This document shows, piece after piece, positions 34,573-43,209 of a stretch of 48,922 nucleotides of DNA; the first letter of the stretch is position 1, and each line of letters starts with the position of its first letter. The notes beneath the pieces were generated by a model. It was given only the letters and a program-made list of their open reading frames with translations. It did no database searches and had not been told where the DNA came from. The position numbers were made by a program, and so were the translations under genes. Source of the stretch: Methylobacterium sp. (GTDB taxonomy: Bacteria; Pseudomonadota; Alphaproteobacteria; Rhizobiales; Beijerinckiaceae); contig NZ_JAIEOF010000282.1 of the NCBI RefSeq assembly GCF_019750675.1, positions 1 through 48,922 of the forward strand, written 5' to 3'.

Positions 34573-34656
34573 TGGTGCCCGCGGAGGGACTCGAACCCCC
34601 ACGCCTTTCGGCTTCCGATTTTGAGTCGGACGCGTCTACCATTCCACCACGCGGGC
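34573..34656 (-). tRNA. tRNA-Leu (anticodon CAA)
   Basis: On the complement the sequence folds as a tRNA: acceptor GCCCGCG pairs with CGCGGGC, discriminator A, then an encoded CCA. The anticodon stem TCCGA/TCGGA encloses CTCAAAA, giving anticodon CAA. A variable arm with GCC/GGC pairing fits the class II leucine type, and the T loop is TTCGAGT. It reads the UUG codon. It lies 32 bases after a convergent gene and outside any coding region. Confidence 0.96.
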
Positions 34657-34847
34657 ACGCGCCGCATGTCCTGCCGCGCGGGCCTGCGGCTGTCAACCGA
34701 TCCCCGAAACGGAGACCGCCCCGTGTCCGCCTGCGGATCCATTCGGGCGGGCTCGTCGGGCTATGCGGCCCCGGGGCGCTCGCCAGCCGGGGCACGGTGT
34801 GGTCAAAGGGCGCCCTTCGCCGTTCTCAAGCCATCTCGGACCCATTC

Positions 34848-35429
34848 ATGATCCGTCGCCTCTACGAGTGGATCCTCGCGCTGGCGGGTAAGCCGTCCGC
34901 GCCCTATGCCCTCGGTGCCGTCGCCTTCGCGGAAAGCTCGTTCTTCCCCGTACCGCCGGACGTGATGCTGGTGCCGATGGCGGTGAGCCGGCCGGACCGG
35001 GTCTGGTTCTACGCCCTCGTCACCACCCTGGCCTCGGTGGCGGGCGGCGTGCTCGGCTACGCCATCGGGGCGCTGCTGTTCGATTCGATCGGGCAGTGGG
35101 TGTTCCGGGTCTACGGGCTCACCGACAAGGCGGCGACCTTCCAGGCCTCCTATGCGCAGTACGGACACTGGGTGATCCTGCTCAAAGGCCTGACGCCGAT
35201 CCCGTTCAAGCTCGTGACGATCACGTCCGGCTTCGCGCATTACGACCTGTTCTGGTTCGTGGTGCTGTCGCTGCTCACGCGCGGCGCACGCTTCTTCCTG
35301 CTCGCGGGACTTCTCGGCCGCTACGGCGTTCAGATCCGTGGGGTGCTCGATCGGCACCTCAACGTCGTGGCGGCGATCTCCGTCGCGGTGATCATCCTGG
35401 GCTTCGTTCTGTTCAAGGTGCTTCTGTAG
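34848..35429 (+). CDS. YqaA/DedA-like membrane protein (SNARE-associated domain)
   Basis: 193 residues with about five hydrophobic segments. The domain's features are ALGAVAFAESSFFPVPPDVMLVPMA, GGVLGYAIGALLFDSIG and, in the re-entrant part, LLKGLTPIPFKLVTITSGFAHYDLFWFV. DedA-type proteins move or flip lipid carriers and influence membrane energy; the YqaA subgroup is poorly studied. It is separated by two bases from the DsbB-like gene, so the two form an operon. Confidence 0.85.
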   Translation: MIRRLYEWILALAGKPSAPYALGAVAFAESSFFPVPPDVMLVPMAVSRPDRVWFYALVTTLASVAGGVLGYAIGALLFDSIGQWVFRVYGLTDKAATFQASYAQYGHWVILLKGLTPIPFKLVTITSGFAHYDLFWFVVLSLLTRGARFFLLAGLLGRYGVQIRGVLDRHLNVVAAISVAVIILGFVLFKVLL

Positions 35430-35431
35430 AG

Positions 35432-35920
35432 ATGGACTACGCTTCGCTCCTCCGCCTGCGCCGGGCTGCCCTCCTCGTTCTCGTCGGCTCCGTGCTGACG
35501 ATCGCGGGCGCGTTCTATTTCCAGTGGGGGCTCGGCTACGTGCCGTGCAAGCTCTGCCTGCAGGAGCGAATTCCCTATTACGCGGCGATCCCCCTGGCGC
35601 TCCTCTGCCTGTTCGTTCCCGCCTGGGCCACCCGTCTCGTCCTCGGTCTCGCGGCCATCGGCCTGCTCTACGGAGCTGGCCTCAGCGTCTATCACGCGGG
35701 CGCCGAATGGGCGCTCTGGGCCGGGCCCACGGATTGCGGCGGCGGCGCGGGCGCGAATCCGAAGGAGATCGGCGACTTCCTGAACACCCTGCAGACCACG
35801 CGGGTTGCGGATTGCTCCACCGCCGCCTGGCGCCTCCTCGGGATTTCCCTGGCGGGCTGGAACGCGCTCATCGCCTTCACGCTCGCCACGGTGGCCGGCA
35901 CGGCGGCACTCAAGCGCTAG
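35432..35920 (+). CDS. DsbB-family disulfide bond formation protein
   Basis: 162 residues with four membrane helices. The first periplasmic loop has VPCKLCLQER, the C-x-x-C of DsbB that passes electrons to quinone. The second loop has Cys in PTDCGGG and VADCSTAAW, matching the pair that reoxidises DsbA. This layout fits a working DsbB, though a DsbB-like paralogue for a special partner is possible. It starts two bases after the YqaA-like gene. Confidence 0.88.
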   Translation: MDYASLLRLRRAALLVLVGSVLTIAGAFYFQWGLGYVPCKLCLQERIPYYAAIPLALLCLFVPAWATRLVLGLAAIGLLYGAGLSVYHAGAEWALWAGPTDCGGGAGANPKEIGDFLNTLQTTRVADCSTAAWRLLGISLAGWNALIAFTLATVAGTAALKR

Positions 35921-35927
35921 GCATCGT

Positions 35928-35942
35928 TCGCCGATACGGCGA
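35928..35942. terminator. Short hairpin between convergent genes
   Basis: TCGCCG-ATA-CGGCGA is a six-base perfect stem with a three-base loop, 8 bases after the DsbB-like stop and 27 bases before the end of the convergent DUF1178 gene. No T-tract on the plus side. Weak candidate. Confidence 0.35.
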
Positions 35943-35968
35943 GAAAACCTGGGGCGGAGGCCTGGATA

Positions 35969-36454
35969 TCAGTGCCGGTCGTCGAGGGCCGGCGGCAGTG
36001 GCGCGACGTCGATGCCCTCGTCGATGAGGGCCCGCGCCTCGTCGAGGCTGGCTTCCCCATAGATCGCGCGGGTCTCCACCTCGCCGTAATGGATGCGGCG
36101 GGCCTCCTCGGGAAAGCGCGCGCCGACATCGTCGGCGTTCCGGACCACCTCGGCACGCAGGGCCTGCATCAGCGCTCGCAGGCGCTGCTCGGGCTCGCTG
36201 GCCGCGAGTTCCGGCGTCGACGCCACCGACGGAACCGGCAGAGCGGGCTCGGAGGACGCTTCGGCGGCGGCCCCGCGCGGGCCCCGGTCGGTACGGGCGA
36301 CGGAGGGCGCCATCATGCTCTTACCGACGCGGGCCGATCCGCAGACCGGGCAGGTGACCAGCCCGCGCGCGGCCTGCGCGTCGTAGGAATCACTTGACGG
36401 AAACCAGCTCTCGAAGCCGTGCCCGGCCTCGCAGGCGAGGGTGTAGCGGATCAT
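35969..36454 (-). CDS. DUF1178 family protein
   Basis: 161 residues. The N-terminus MIRYTLACEAGHGFESWF ... SYDAQAARGLVTCPVCGSARVGKSMMAPSVA is the DUF1178 hallmark, with a likely zinc ribbon (C8, H12 and the C-P-x-C pair). A Pro/Ala/Glu-rich linker follows, then the conserved end with EEARRIHYGEVETRAIYGEAS. Function unknown. It lies downstream of the nitrilase and glutaredoxin genes on the same strand, a grouping I believe is common in Rhizobiales. Confidence 0.88.
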   Translation of the reverse strand: MIRYTLACEAGHGFESWFPSSDSYDAQAARGLVTCPVCGSARVGKSMMAPSVARTDRGPRGAAAEASSEPALPVPSVASTPELAASEPEQRLRALMQALRAEVVRNADDVGARFPEEARRIHYGEVETRAIYGEASLDEARALIDEGIDVAPLPPALDDRH

Positions 36455-36479
36455 GGGACCGAGTTTCGGGGAACGAGGG

Positions 36480-37328
36480 TCAGGCGGGACGTCCGACACG
36501 CTCGACGGTGAAGGGGCGCGCGTGCTCGAGGGTCGGGATGCGGGCGCGGGCGTCTGTGACGCGGGACAGGTCGACCTCCGCCAGGATCACGCCGGGCTCG
36601 GAGCCGCCGGCATCGGCGAGCACCTTGCCCCAGGGATCGACAATGAGCGAGTGCCCATAGGTGTCGCGCCCGTCCTCGTGATGCCCGCCCTGCGCGGCCG
36701 AGATCATGAAGGAGCCCGTCTCGATGGCGCGGGCACGGTGGAGCACGTGCCAGTGGGCCTCTCCGGTCTGCTGCGTGAAGCAGGCGGGCGCCGTGAGGAT
36801 CGCGCCCCCCGCCTCGGCCAGCGCCCGGTAGAGGGCGGGAAAGCGGATGTCGTAGCAGATGGCGAGCCCGATCGCCGCCCAGGGCGTGTCGGCGACCACC
36901 GCGCAGGCACCGCCCGTATAGGTGGCGGATTCCCGCCAACGCTCGCCGTTGGGCAGATCGACGTCGTAGAGGTGCAGCTTGTCATAGGACGCTGTGATCG
37001 CGCCCTCGGCATCGATCAGGAAGGCGCGGTTGGCGATCTTGTCGCCGTTGCGCACGGCGAGCGAACCGATCTGGATCACGATCCCGCGCGCGCGCGCGAC
37101 CTCGCGCAGGGCCGCCAGGGTCGGGTCGTCGTCCTGCCCCGTGACCTTCTCGAACAGGCTGGTCCGGCTGCGCTCCACCAGAGAGGTCATCTCGGGCGTC
37201 TGCACGTAATGCGCGCCCGCATCGGCGGCCTCGCGCACCAGGGACACGGCGGCATCGCGGTTGGCGAGCGGATCGCGCCTGGAGCGCATCTGCACGCAGG
37301 CGGCGGTGAACCGGGGCGCGGCGCTCAC
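36480..37328 (-). CDS. Nitrilase-superfamily carbon-nitrogen hydrolase (Nit1-like)
   Basis: 282 residues from GTG 37328, overlapping the glutaredoxin stop by four bases (GTGA). The catalytic triad is visible: Glu in VQTPEMTSLV, Lys in YDKLHLYDVDLP, Cys in LAICYDIRFPALY; EAHWHVLHRARAIET is also typical. The pattern is that of Nit1-type deaminated-glutathione amidases, which repair glutathione damaged by transaminases. The linked glutaredoxin gene supports a glutathione-related role. Omega-amidase activity on ketoglutaramate is an alternative. Confidence 0.88.
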   Translation of the reverse strand: MSAAPRFTAACVQMRSRRDPLANRDAAVSLVREAADAGAHYVQTPEMTSLVERSRTSLFEKVTGQDDDPTLAALREVARARGIVIQIGSLAVRNGDKIANRAFLIDAEGAITASYDKLHLYDVDLPNGERWRESATYTGGACAVVADTPWAAIGLAICYDIRFPALYRALAEAGGAILTAPACFTQQTGEAHWHVLHRARAIETGSFMISAAQGGHHEDGRDTYGHSLIVDPWGKVLADAGGSEPGVILAEVDLSRVTDARARIPTLEHARPFTVERVGRPA

Positions 37329-37582
37329 GCGGCCACCATCGGGTCGAGCTTGCCGGCGCCGTTCAGGGCGTAGAGGTCGTCGCAGCCGCCCACATGGGTG
37401 TCGCCCACGAAGATCTGGGGCACGCTGGTGCGCCCGCCTGCCCGCTGCACCATCGTGGCGCGCGAGCCGGAGGTTCTCTCGACGTCGATCTCGGTGAAGG
37501 CGATGCCCTTGTCGCGCAGGAGGCTCTTGGCCGCCGAGCAGTACGGGCACCATGCGGTTGTGTAGATTGTGACCGGCTTCAT
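37325..37582 (-). CDS. grxC: Glutaredoxin 3
   Basis: 85 residues, thioredoxin fold. The active site is TTAWCPYCSAAKSLL (dithiol C-P-Y-C), with the cis-Pro in TSVPQIFVGDTHVGGCDDLYAL, which also forms the glutathione-binding loop. It reduces protein disulfides and mixed glutathione disulfides. ATG 37582 is chosen because the beta strand starts right after it. First gene of the grxC, nitrilase, DUF1178 unit. Confidence 0.93.
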   Translation of the reverse strand: MKPVTIYTTAWCPYCSAAKSLLRDKGIAFTEIDVERTSGSRATMVQRAGGRTSVPQIFVGDTHVGGCDDLYALNGAGKLDPMVAA

Positions 37583-37674
37583 CGTCGTAACGCCCCACCC
37601 CAATCCAACCAGCATATAGGCGAGCGCGACCGCACTTCCTACTACCGGTCAGCCGGCGACGGGGCGAGAATTGC

Positions 37675-38031
37675 TCAGGCCGCCAACAGCTTCTCGACCT
37701 CGTTGACGAGATCGCGCAGGTGGAACGGCTTGGACAGGACCTTGGCGTCCTTCGGGGCCTTGGAATCCGGGTTCAGCGCCACGGCGGCGAAGCCCGTGAT
37801 GAACATCACCTTGATGTCCGGGTCGAGCTCGGTGGCGCGGCGCGCCAGCTCGATACCGTCCATTTCGGGCATCACGATATCGGTGAGGAGCAGTTCGAAG
37901 GGCTCTTCGCGCAGGCGGTTGTAGGCCGACAGGCCGTTGTCGAACGACAGCACGTCGTAGCCGGCGTTTTGCAACGCCTTGGCCAGGAAGCGGCGCATGT
38001 CGTTGTCGTCTTCCGCCAGGAGGATTTTCAT
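37675..38031 (-). CDS. cpdR: CpdR single-domain response regulator
   Basis: 118 residues consisting only of a receiver domain. The phosphate acceptor is D51 in LLLTDIVMPEMDGIEL, with acidic residues in LLAEDDNDMRR and the conserved Lys in VLSKPFHLRDLV. Length and sequence fit CpdR. In Caulobacter it controls, when unphosphorylated, delivery of CtrA and other proteins to the ClpXP protease. It is divergent from the N-formylglutamate amidohydrolase gene. A CtrA-type site elsewhere in the window (5540-5554) fits an organism using this circuit. Confidence 0.93.
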   Translation of the reverse strand: MKILLAEDDNDMRRFLAKALQNAGYDVLSFDNGLSAYNRLREEPFELLLTDIVMPEMDGIELARRATELDPDIKVMFITGFAAVALNPDSKAPKDAKVLSKPFHLRDLVNEVEKLLAA

Positions 38032-38239
38032 CGCGCGGCGTCCCGTACCATTTGATTCGTTGTGTTCTTTTCACAAAGCACCGGCTTGGTAAACAGAACG
38101 TTGCCAAGCGCTCCGGCCGGGGTGTCCAACGGCACCCGTAGCGGCTTCGCGGCGCGCCCATGCTGCTGGACAGGCCAGCCGGCAAACCGCAAAGTGAGCG
38201 CATGCGTTGTTCCGTCCGCACCGAGGCGCCCACGCCGCG

Positions 38240-39148
38240 ATGACAGAGTCGTCCCAAGCCCCCGAGGCGTCCGGAGCGGCGGCCTTCGATCCGCCCTTCA
38301 CGGTGGATGAGCCGACCGAGCACACCCTCCCCTTCGTGTTCAACGCACCCCATTCGGGCGCAGTCTATCCGCCGGCCTTCCTCGCCGCCTCGCGGCTCGG
38401 GGGCCTCGCGCTGCGGCGCTCGGAGGATGCGCATGTGGACCGGCTGTTCGCACCGGTGGTCGATCTCGGCGCACCCCTGATGCGGGCGCATTTCCCGCGC
38501 GCCTTCCTCGACGTGAATCGGGAGCCCTACGAGCTCGATCCGCGCATGTTCGACGGGCGCCTGCCGGCCTTCGCGAACACCCGCTCCATGCGGGTGGCGG
38601 GCGGCCTCGGCACCATTCCGCGCCTCGTGGCCGACGGGCAGGAGATCTATCGCGGGCGCCTGCCCGTGGAGGTCGCGGTGGAGCGGATCGAGTCCCTCTA
38701 CAAGCCCTATCACCGCACCCTGCGCGGCCTCATCCAGCGCACGGCCCGCCGGTTCGGGCACGCGATCCTGATCGATTGCCACTCGATGCCTTCGTCGAGC
38801 CTCGGGCGCGACGAGGCGGCACGGGCCGACGTCATCCTGGGCGACCGCTTCGGCACCGCCTGCGCGCCGATCCTGATCGACGCCTTCGAGCACCACCTGA
38901 GGGCGCGGGGCTACCGCGTGCTGCGCAACAAGCCCTACGCCGGCGGCTTCATCACCGAGCATTACGGCGAGCCGAACGTCGAGCGCCACGCCCTGCAGAT
39001 CGAGATCAACCGGGGCCTCTACATGAACGAGGCGACCCTCGCGATCACCCCGGGGTTTTCGGAACTGGTCTGGCACCTGCGCAGCGTCGTGGCGGCCGTC
39101 GCCGCCGAGGTGCAGGGCCTCTCGCCGACGCGGATGGCTGCCGAATAA
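38240..39148 (+). CDS. N-formylglutamate amidohydrolase family protein
   Basis: 302 residues. The family's metal site is spread over FNAPHSGAVYPPAF (His), SEDAHVDRLFAP, AFLDVNREPYELDPRMF and ILIDCHSMPS. A late motif GGFITEHYGEPNVERHALQIEINRGLYM is also typical. Members hydrolyse N-formylglutamate in histidine breakdown (HutG) or related N-acyl amino acids; no hut genes are here, so the natural substrate is uncertain. ATG 38240 is used. It is divergent from cpdR. Confidence 0.88.
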   Translation: MTESSQAPEASGAAAFDPPFTVDEPTEHTLPFVFNAPHSGAVYPPAFLAASRLGGLALRRSEDAHVDRLFAPVVDLGAPLMRAHFPRAFLDVNREPYELDPRMFDGRLPAFANTRSMRVAGGLGTIPRLVADGQEIYRGRLPVEVAVERIESLYKPYHRTLRGLIQRTARRFGHAILIDCHSMPSSSLGRDEAARADVILGDRFGTACAPILIDAFEHHLRARGYRVLRNKPYAGGFITEHYGEPNVERHALQIEINRGLYMNEATLAITPGFSELVWHLRSVVAAVAAEVQGLSPTRMAAE

Positions 39149-39209
39149 GGTCTCGGTCCGCGAAACCTCCGCGGGGGCGAAGAACGTGGAGCCGAGCACG
39201 TGAGGCCAA

Positions 39210-39240
39210 GAAATCTTTGCGGCGTCCCCGAAAAGATTTC
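39210..39240. repeat. Inverted repeat upstream of mcmA
   Basis: GAAATCTTT (39210-39218) and AAAGATTTC (39232-39240) are perfect nine-base complements around 13 bases. The AT-rich arms stand out in GC-rich DNA. It lies 62 bases after the amidohydrolase stop and 123 bases before mcmA. It may be a terminator hairpin for the first gene or a protein binding site for the second. Confidence 0.45.
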
Positions 39241-39323
39241 GCCGGTCCGCGCGGGAAAGTGACGGTTTTGCCGCCCCATCCCGCGCAAGTCCGGTTAGGA
39301 GTAGCCCAGACCGAGCGCGTACC

Positions 39324-39329
39324 TATAAT
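39324..39329 (+). promoter_or_regulatory. Candidate -10 element of the mcmA promoter
   Basis: A perfect TATAAT lies 34 bases before the mcmA start codon, which is rare in such GC-rich DNA. The -35 region about 17 bases upstream (around 39301-39306) is a poor match, so the promoter may be weak or need an activator. Confidence 0.4.
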
Positions 39330-39362
39330 GCAGGCACGCTGCCGCCGCACGAGCCAGAGCCC

Positions 39363-41528
39363 ATGACGTCTCGCATCCCCGACTTCGCGACCGTTCCGTA
39401 CGCGGCCGACGCCGTTCCGGCCCCGGTGCCGCCCATCGGCGACCCCTGGATGACGCCCGAGGGCATTCCGGTGAAGGGCGTCTACGGTCCGCAGGACCGC
39501 GAAGGCATCGAGTTCCTCGACACCTATCCGGGTGTGGCGCCCTACCTGCGCGGCCCCTACCCGACGATGTACGTGACCCAGCCCTGGACCATCCGGCAAT
39601 ATGCCGGCTTCTCCACGGCGGAGGATTCGAACGCGTTCTACCGGCGCAACCTCGCCGCCGGTCAGAAGGGCCTGTCGGTGGCCTTCGACCTCGCCACCCA
39701 CCGGGGCTACGACTCCGACCACCCGCGCGTCTCGGGCGATGTCGGCATGGCGGGCGTCGCCATCGACTCGATCTACGACATGCGGACCCTGTTCTCCGGC
39801 ATTCCGCTGGACGAGATGACCGTCTCGATGACGATGAACGGCGCGGTGCTGCCGATCCTCGCCCTCTACATCGTGGCGGCCGAGGAACAGGGCGTGCCTC
39901 CGGAGAAGCTCGCGGGCACGATCCAGAACGACATCCTCAAGGAGTTCATGGTCCGCAACACCTACATCTACCCCCCGGCGGGTTCGATGCGGATCATCGG
40001 CGACATCTTCGCCTACACTTCCAAGAACATGCCGAAGTTCAACTCCATCTCGATTTCCGGCTATCACATGCAGGAAGCCGGGGCGACGAACGACCTCGAA
40101 CTCGCCTACACGCTGGCCGACGGCGTCGAGTACATCAAGGCGGGCCTCGCGGCGGGTCTCACCATCGACCAGTTCGCTCCGCGCCTGTCCTTTTTCTGGG
40201 CCATCTCGACGAACTTCTTCATGGAGATCGCCAAGATGCGGGCCGCGCGCCTGATCTGGGCCAAGCTCGTCAAGGAGTTCGAGCCAAAATCCGACAAGTC
40301 CCTGCCGCTGCGCACCCATTCGCAGACGAGCGGCTGGTCGCTGACCGCCCAGGACGTGTTCAACAACGTCACCCGCACCTGCATCGAGGCGATGGCGGCG
40401 ACGCAAGGGGGCACCCAGTCCCTGCACACCAACGCCCTCGACGAGGCGCTGGCCCTGCCCACCGACTTCTCGGCCCGCATCGCCCGCAACACCCAGCTCT
40501 TCCTGCAGCAGGAAAGCGGCACGACGCGCATCGTCGACCCGTGGGGCGGCTCCTACTACGTCGAGAAGCTCACTCAGGATATCGTCGCCCGCGCCTGGGA
40601 GCACCTGCGCGAGGTCGACGAGTTGGGTGGCATGGCCAAGGCGATCGAGGCCGGCATCCCGAAGCTGCGCATCGAGGAAGCCGCCGCCCGCGCCCAGGCC
40701 CGGATCGATTCCGGCCGCCAGACCATCGTGGGCGTCAACAAGTACAAGCCGGACGACGACCGCGCCATCGAGCTGATGCGCGTCGACAACGGCAACGTCC
40801 GCACCCTTCAGATCGACAAGCTGAAGCGCCTGCGGGCCGAGCGCAGCCAGGCCGACGTCGACGCCGCGCTCGCCGCGCTGACGGCGGCGGCGCAGGGGAC
40901 GGGCAACCTCCTCGAACTCGCCGTCAGCGCGGCACGGGCCAAGGCCACGGTGGGCGAGATCTCGGACGCTCTGGAGAAGGCCTGGGGCCGTCACCGGGCC
41001 GAGATCCGCTCGATCTCGGGCGTGTACAAGCGGGAGGTGGGTGGCATGTCGCCGGTGGTCGAGACCGTTCGCAAGCTCGTGGAGACCTTCGAGGAGAACG
41101 ACGGGCGCCGCCCACGCATCCTCGTCGCCAAGATGGGCCAGGACGGGCACGACCGCGGCCAGAAGGTCATCGCCTCCGCCTTCGCCGATCTCGGCTTCGA
41201 CGTGGATATCGGACCGCTGTTCGCGACCCCCGCCGAGGCCGCGCGGCAGGCGGTGGAGAACGACGTGCACATCGTCGGCGTGTCGTCGCTGGCCGCCGGC
41301 CACCTGACCCTGGTGCCCGAGTTGAAGGCGGCGCTGACGGAGCAGGGCCGCGGCGACGTGATGATCGTCATCGGCGGCGTGATCCCGCCCGGCGATTACG
41401 ACGCCCTCTACGCCGCCGGTGCCTCGGCGATCTTCCCACCCGGCACCGTGATCGCGGAGGCCGCCGTGAAACTGATCGAGGAGCTCAACGGGCGCCTCGG
41501 CTACGCCGCCCGCCAAGCCGCCGAGTAG
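39363..41528 (+). CDS. mcmA: Methylmalonyl-CoA mutase, large (catalytic) subunit
   Basis: Adenosylcobalamin enzyme that interconverts methylmalonyl-CoA and succinyl-CoA, used in propionate breakdown and in the ethylmalonyl-CoA cycle of methylotrophs. 721 residues. The substrate barrel shows [20 protein letters not shown], with the Tyr and the [11 protein letters not shown] of true mutases rather than the ethylmalonyl-CoA mutase form. The C-terminal B12 domain has [17 protein letters not shown] (the D-x-H-x-x-G that binds cobalt, near residue 595), then [10 protein letters not shown] and [12 protein letters not shown]. The small subunit (mcmB) and the chaperone MeaB are not beside it. Confidence 0.95.
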   Translation: MTSRIPDFATVPYAADAVPAPVPPIGDPWMTPEGIPVKGVYGPQDREGIEFLDTYPGVAPYLRGPYPTMYVTQPWTIRQYAGFSTAEDSNAFYRRNLAAGQKGLSVAFDLATHRGYDSDHPRVSGDVGMAGVAIDSIYDMRTLFSGIPLDEMTVSMTMNGAVLPILALYIVAAEEQGVPPEKLAGTIQNDILKEFMVRNTYIYPPAGSMRIIGDIFAYTSKNMPKFNSISISGYHMQEAGATNDLELAYTLADGVEYIKAGLAAGLTIDQFAPRLSFFWAISTNFFMEIAKMRAARLIWAKLVKEFEPKSDKSLPLRTHSQTSGWSLTAQDVFNNVTRTCIEAMAATQGGTQSLHTNALDEALALPTDFSARIARNTQLFLQQESGTTRIVDPWGGSYYVEKLTQDIVARAWEHLREVDELGGMAKAIEAGIPKLRIEEAAARAQARIDSGRQTIVGVNKYKPDDDRAIELMRVDNGNVRTLQIDKLKRLRAERSQADVDAALAALTAAAQGTGNLLELAVSAARAKATVGEISDALEKAWGRHRAEIRSISGVYKREVGGMSPVVETVRKLVETFEENDGRRPRILVAKMGQDGHDRGQKVIASAFADLGFDVDIGPLFATPAEAARQAVENDVHIVGVSSLAAGHLTLVPELKAALTEQGRGDVMIVIGGVIPPGDYDALYAAGASAIFPPGTVIAEAAVKLIEELNGRLGYAARQAAE

Positions 41529-41682
41529 GCCGTCCGCGGATCGGGGAGGGCTTCGAAAGCCGCGATTCTGTCGTCGAAGGGCGCCGCGAGCGATGGCGGT
41601 TCCAGCCGTGACACGGTAGGACCCTCAGCAGATGCGGGTTGTACGCAATTCGGCGTGCATGATCACTTGAGGGGAGAATGTC

Positions 41683-43116
41683 ATGTCAGAGCGGTCCGGC
41701 GATCTGATCCATCCGGTGATCCTATGCGGTGGGTCGGGCACGCGGCTTTGGCCGGCCTCCCGCGAGAGCATGCCCAAGCAGTTCACGCCGCTGATCAATC
41801 CCGATAGTTCCACCTTCCAGGACACGGCCCGCCGTCTGACGGATGCGAGCGTCTTCGCCCGCGCCACGGTGCTCACCAGCAGCGATGCGCGCTTCATCGT
41901 CGCCGAGCAGCTCGCCCAGGCCGGCATCGCGGCCGACATCATCCTGGAGCCCGATCGGCGCGACTCGGCCGCCGCGGTGGCGGTCGCCACCCTCCACGCG
42001 GCCGCCCAGGACCCGCAAGCCGTAGTGCTGATCATGGCCGCCGACCACGTCATCGGCGACACGCGGGCCTTCGTCGAGGCCGCCCGGGCCGCCGCCGCCG
42101 GCGCGCGGGCCGGACAGATCATGACGCTCGGCGTCACCCCGACGGCACCGGCCACCGGTTACGGCTACATTCGCGTCGGCGAGCCCCTCGACGACGCCTC
42201 CGGGAATCACCGGGTCGCGCGCTTCGTCGAGAAGCCGGACCGGGCCGGGGCCGAGCGGCTGATCGCCGAAGGCGCGCTCTGGAACTCGGGCTACTTCCTG
42301 TTCCGCGCCGACGTGATGCTGGCCGAACTCGAAGCCCACGCCCCGGAGATCCTGGAGGCCACCCAGGCCGCTCTCGCGCGCGCGGTCCGCGACCTCGACT
42401 TCGTGCGTCTCGATGCGGCCGCCTTCGGCCGGGCGCCCAAGACCTCCATCGACTACGCCGTGATGGAGCGCACCGAGCGGGCCGGCGTGCGCCCGGTCTC
42501 CTTTCCCTGGTCGGATGTCGGGACCTGGGACGCGGTCTGGGAGGTGCTGCCGCACGATGCGGACGGCAATGCGCTGCGCGGCCGGGTCGAGACCGTGGAT
42601 ACCCGTGGCAGCCTGATCCACAGCGAGGGCGAGCACCTGACGACGGTGGTGGGCCTCGACGACGTGGTGGTGGTGGCGACCGCCGACGCGGTCCTGGTGA
42701 CGTCGAAGGCGCGAGCCTCACAGGTCAAGGACCTCGTCGCGAACCTGCGCGCGAAGGCGTATCCGGAGGCCGATGCCCATCGCCGGATGTACCGGCCCTG
42801 GGGCTGGTACCAGCGCATCGACATCGGCGAGCGCTTCCAGGTCAAGCGCATCATGGTGACGCCGGGGGGACGGCTCTCGCTCCAGAAGCACTTTCATCGT
42901 GCCGAGCACTGGGTGGTGGTCAAGGGCACGGCGGAGGTCACGCTCAACGACGCGGTCGTACTGGTGCACGAGAACGAGGCGGTCTACCTGCCGATCGGCT
43001 CGATGCATCGCCTGACCAATCCCGGAAAGATCCCCCTGGAGCTCATCGAGGTTCAGGTCGGCTCCTATACGGGCGAGGACGACATCATCCGCGTCGAGGA
43101 TATCTACGGTCGGTAG
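41683..43116 (+). CDS. manC: Mannose-1-phosphate guanylyltransferase / mannose-6-phosphate isomerase
   Basis: Bifunctional type II enzyme making GDP-mannose for polysaccharides, 477 residues. The N-terminal nucleotidyltransferase has ILCGGSGTRLWPASRESMPKQF, the pyrophosphorylase signature, and FVEKPDRA. The C-terminal cupin has RPWGWYQRIDIGERFQVKRIMVTPGGRLSLQ followed by KHFHRAEHWVVVKGTA, the zinc-binding isomerase site. AGGGGAGA six bases before ATG 41683 is a strong ribosome binding site. A perfect hairpin follows the stop. No other exopolysaccharide genes are adjacent. Confidence 0.95.
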   Translation: MSERSGDLIHPVILCGGSGTRLWPASRESMPKQFTPLINPDSSTFQDTARRLTDASVFARATVLTSSDARFIVAEQLAQAGIAADIILEPDRRDSAAAVAVATLHAAAQDPQAVVLIMAADHVIGDTRAFVEAARAAAAGARAGQIMTLGVTPTAPATGYGYIRVGEPLDDASGNHRVARFVEKPDRAGAERLIAEGALWNSGYFLFRADVMLAELEAHAPEILEATQAALARAVRDLDFVRLDAAAFGRAPKTSIDYAVMERTERAGVRPVSFPWSDVGTWDAVWEVLPHDADGNALRGRVETVDTRGSLIHSEGEHLTTVVGLDDVVVVATADAVLVTSKARASQVKDLVANLRAKAYPEADAHRRMYRPWGWYQRIDIGERFQVKRIMVTPGGRLSLQKHFHRAEHWVVVKGTAEVTLNDAVVLVHENEAVYLPIGSMHRLTNPGKIPLELIEVQVGSYTGEDDIIRVEDIYGR

Positions 43117-43128
43117 GACCGCGACGAT

Positions 43129-43159
43129 CCGGCCCGTCCGATGGCGTCGGACGGGCCGG
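43129..43159. terminator. Strong hairpin terminator between convergent genes
   Basis: Thirteen-base perfect inverted repeat, CCGGCCCGTCCGA and TCGGACGGGCCGG, with loop TGGCG. It begins 12 bases after manC and lies 50 bases before the end of the convergent FAD gene. There is no T-tract, as is common in GC-rich alphaproteobacteria; it probably serves both directions. Confidence 0.65.
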
Positions 43160-43209
43160 GACGACCCCATGGCGACGGCTTCGGGCGCGACCGTGCTCTG
43201 GGCGCGCCT

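Noticed and set aside
39149-39362. Cobalamin riboswitch upstream of the B12-dependent mutase
   Set aside because: No B12-box-like sequence is visible and the region is too short for the full element.
39045-41516. An open frame of over 800 codons opposite methylmalonyl-CoA mutase
   Set aside because: It has no recognisable domain and mirrors codon bias of the real gene; mcmA on the plus strand is certain.
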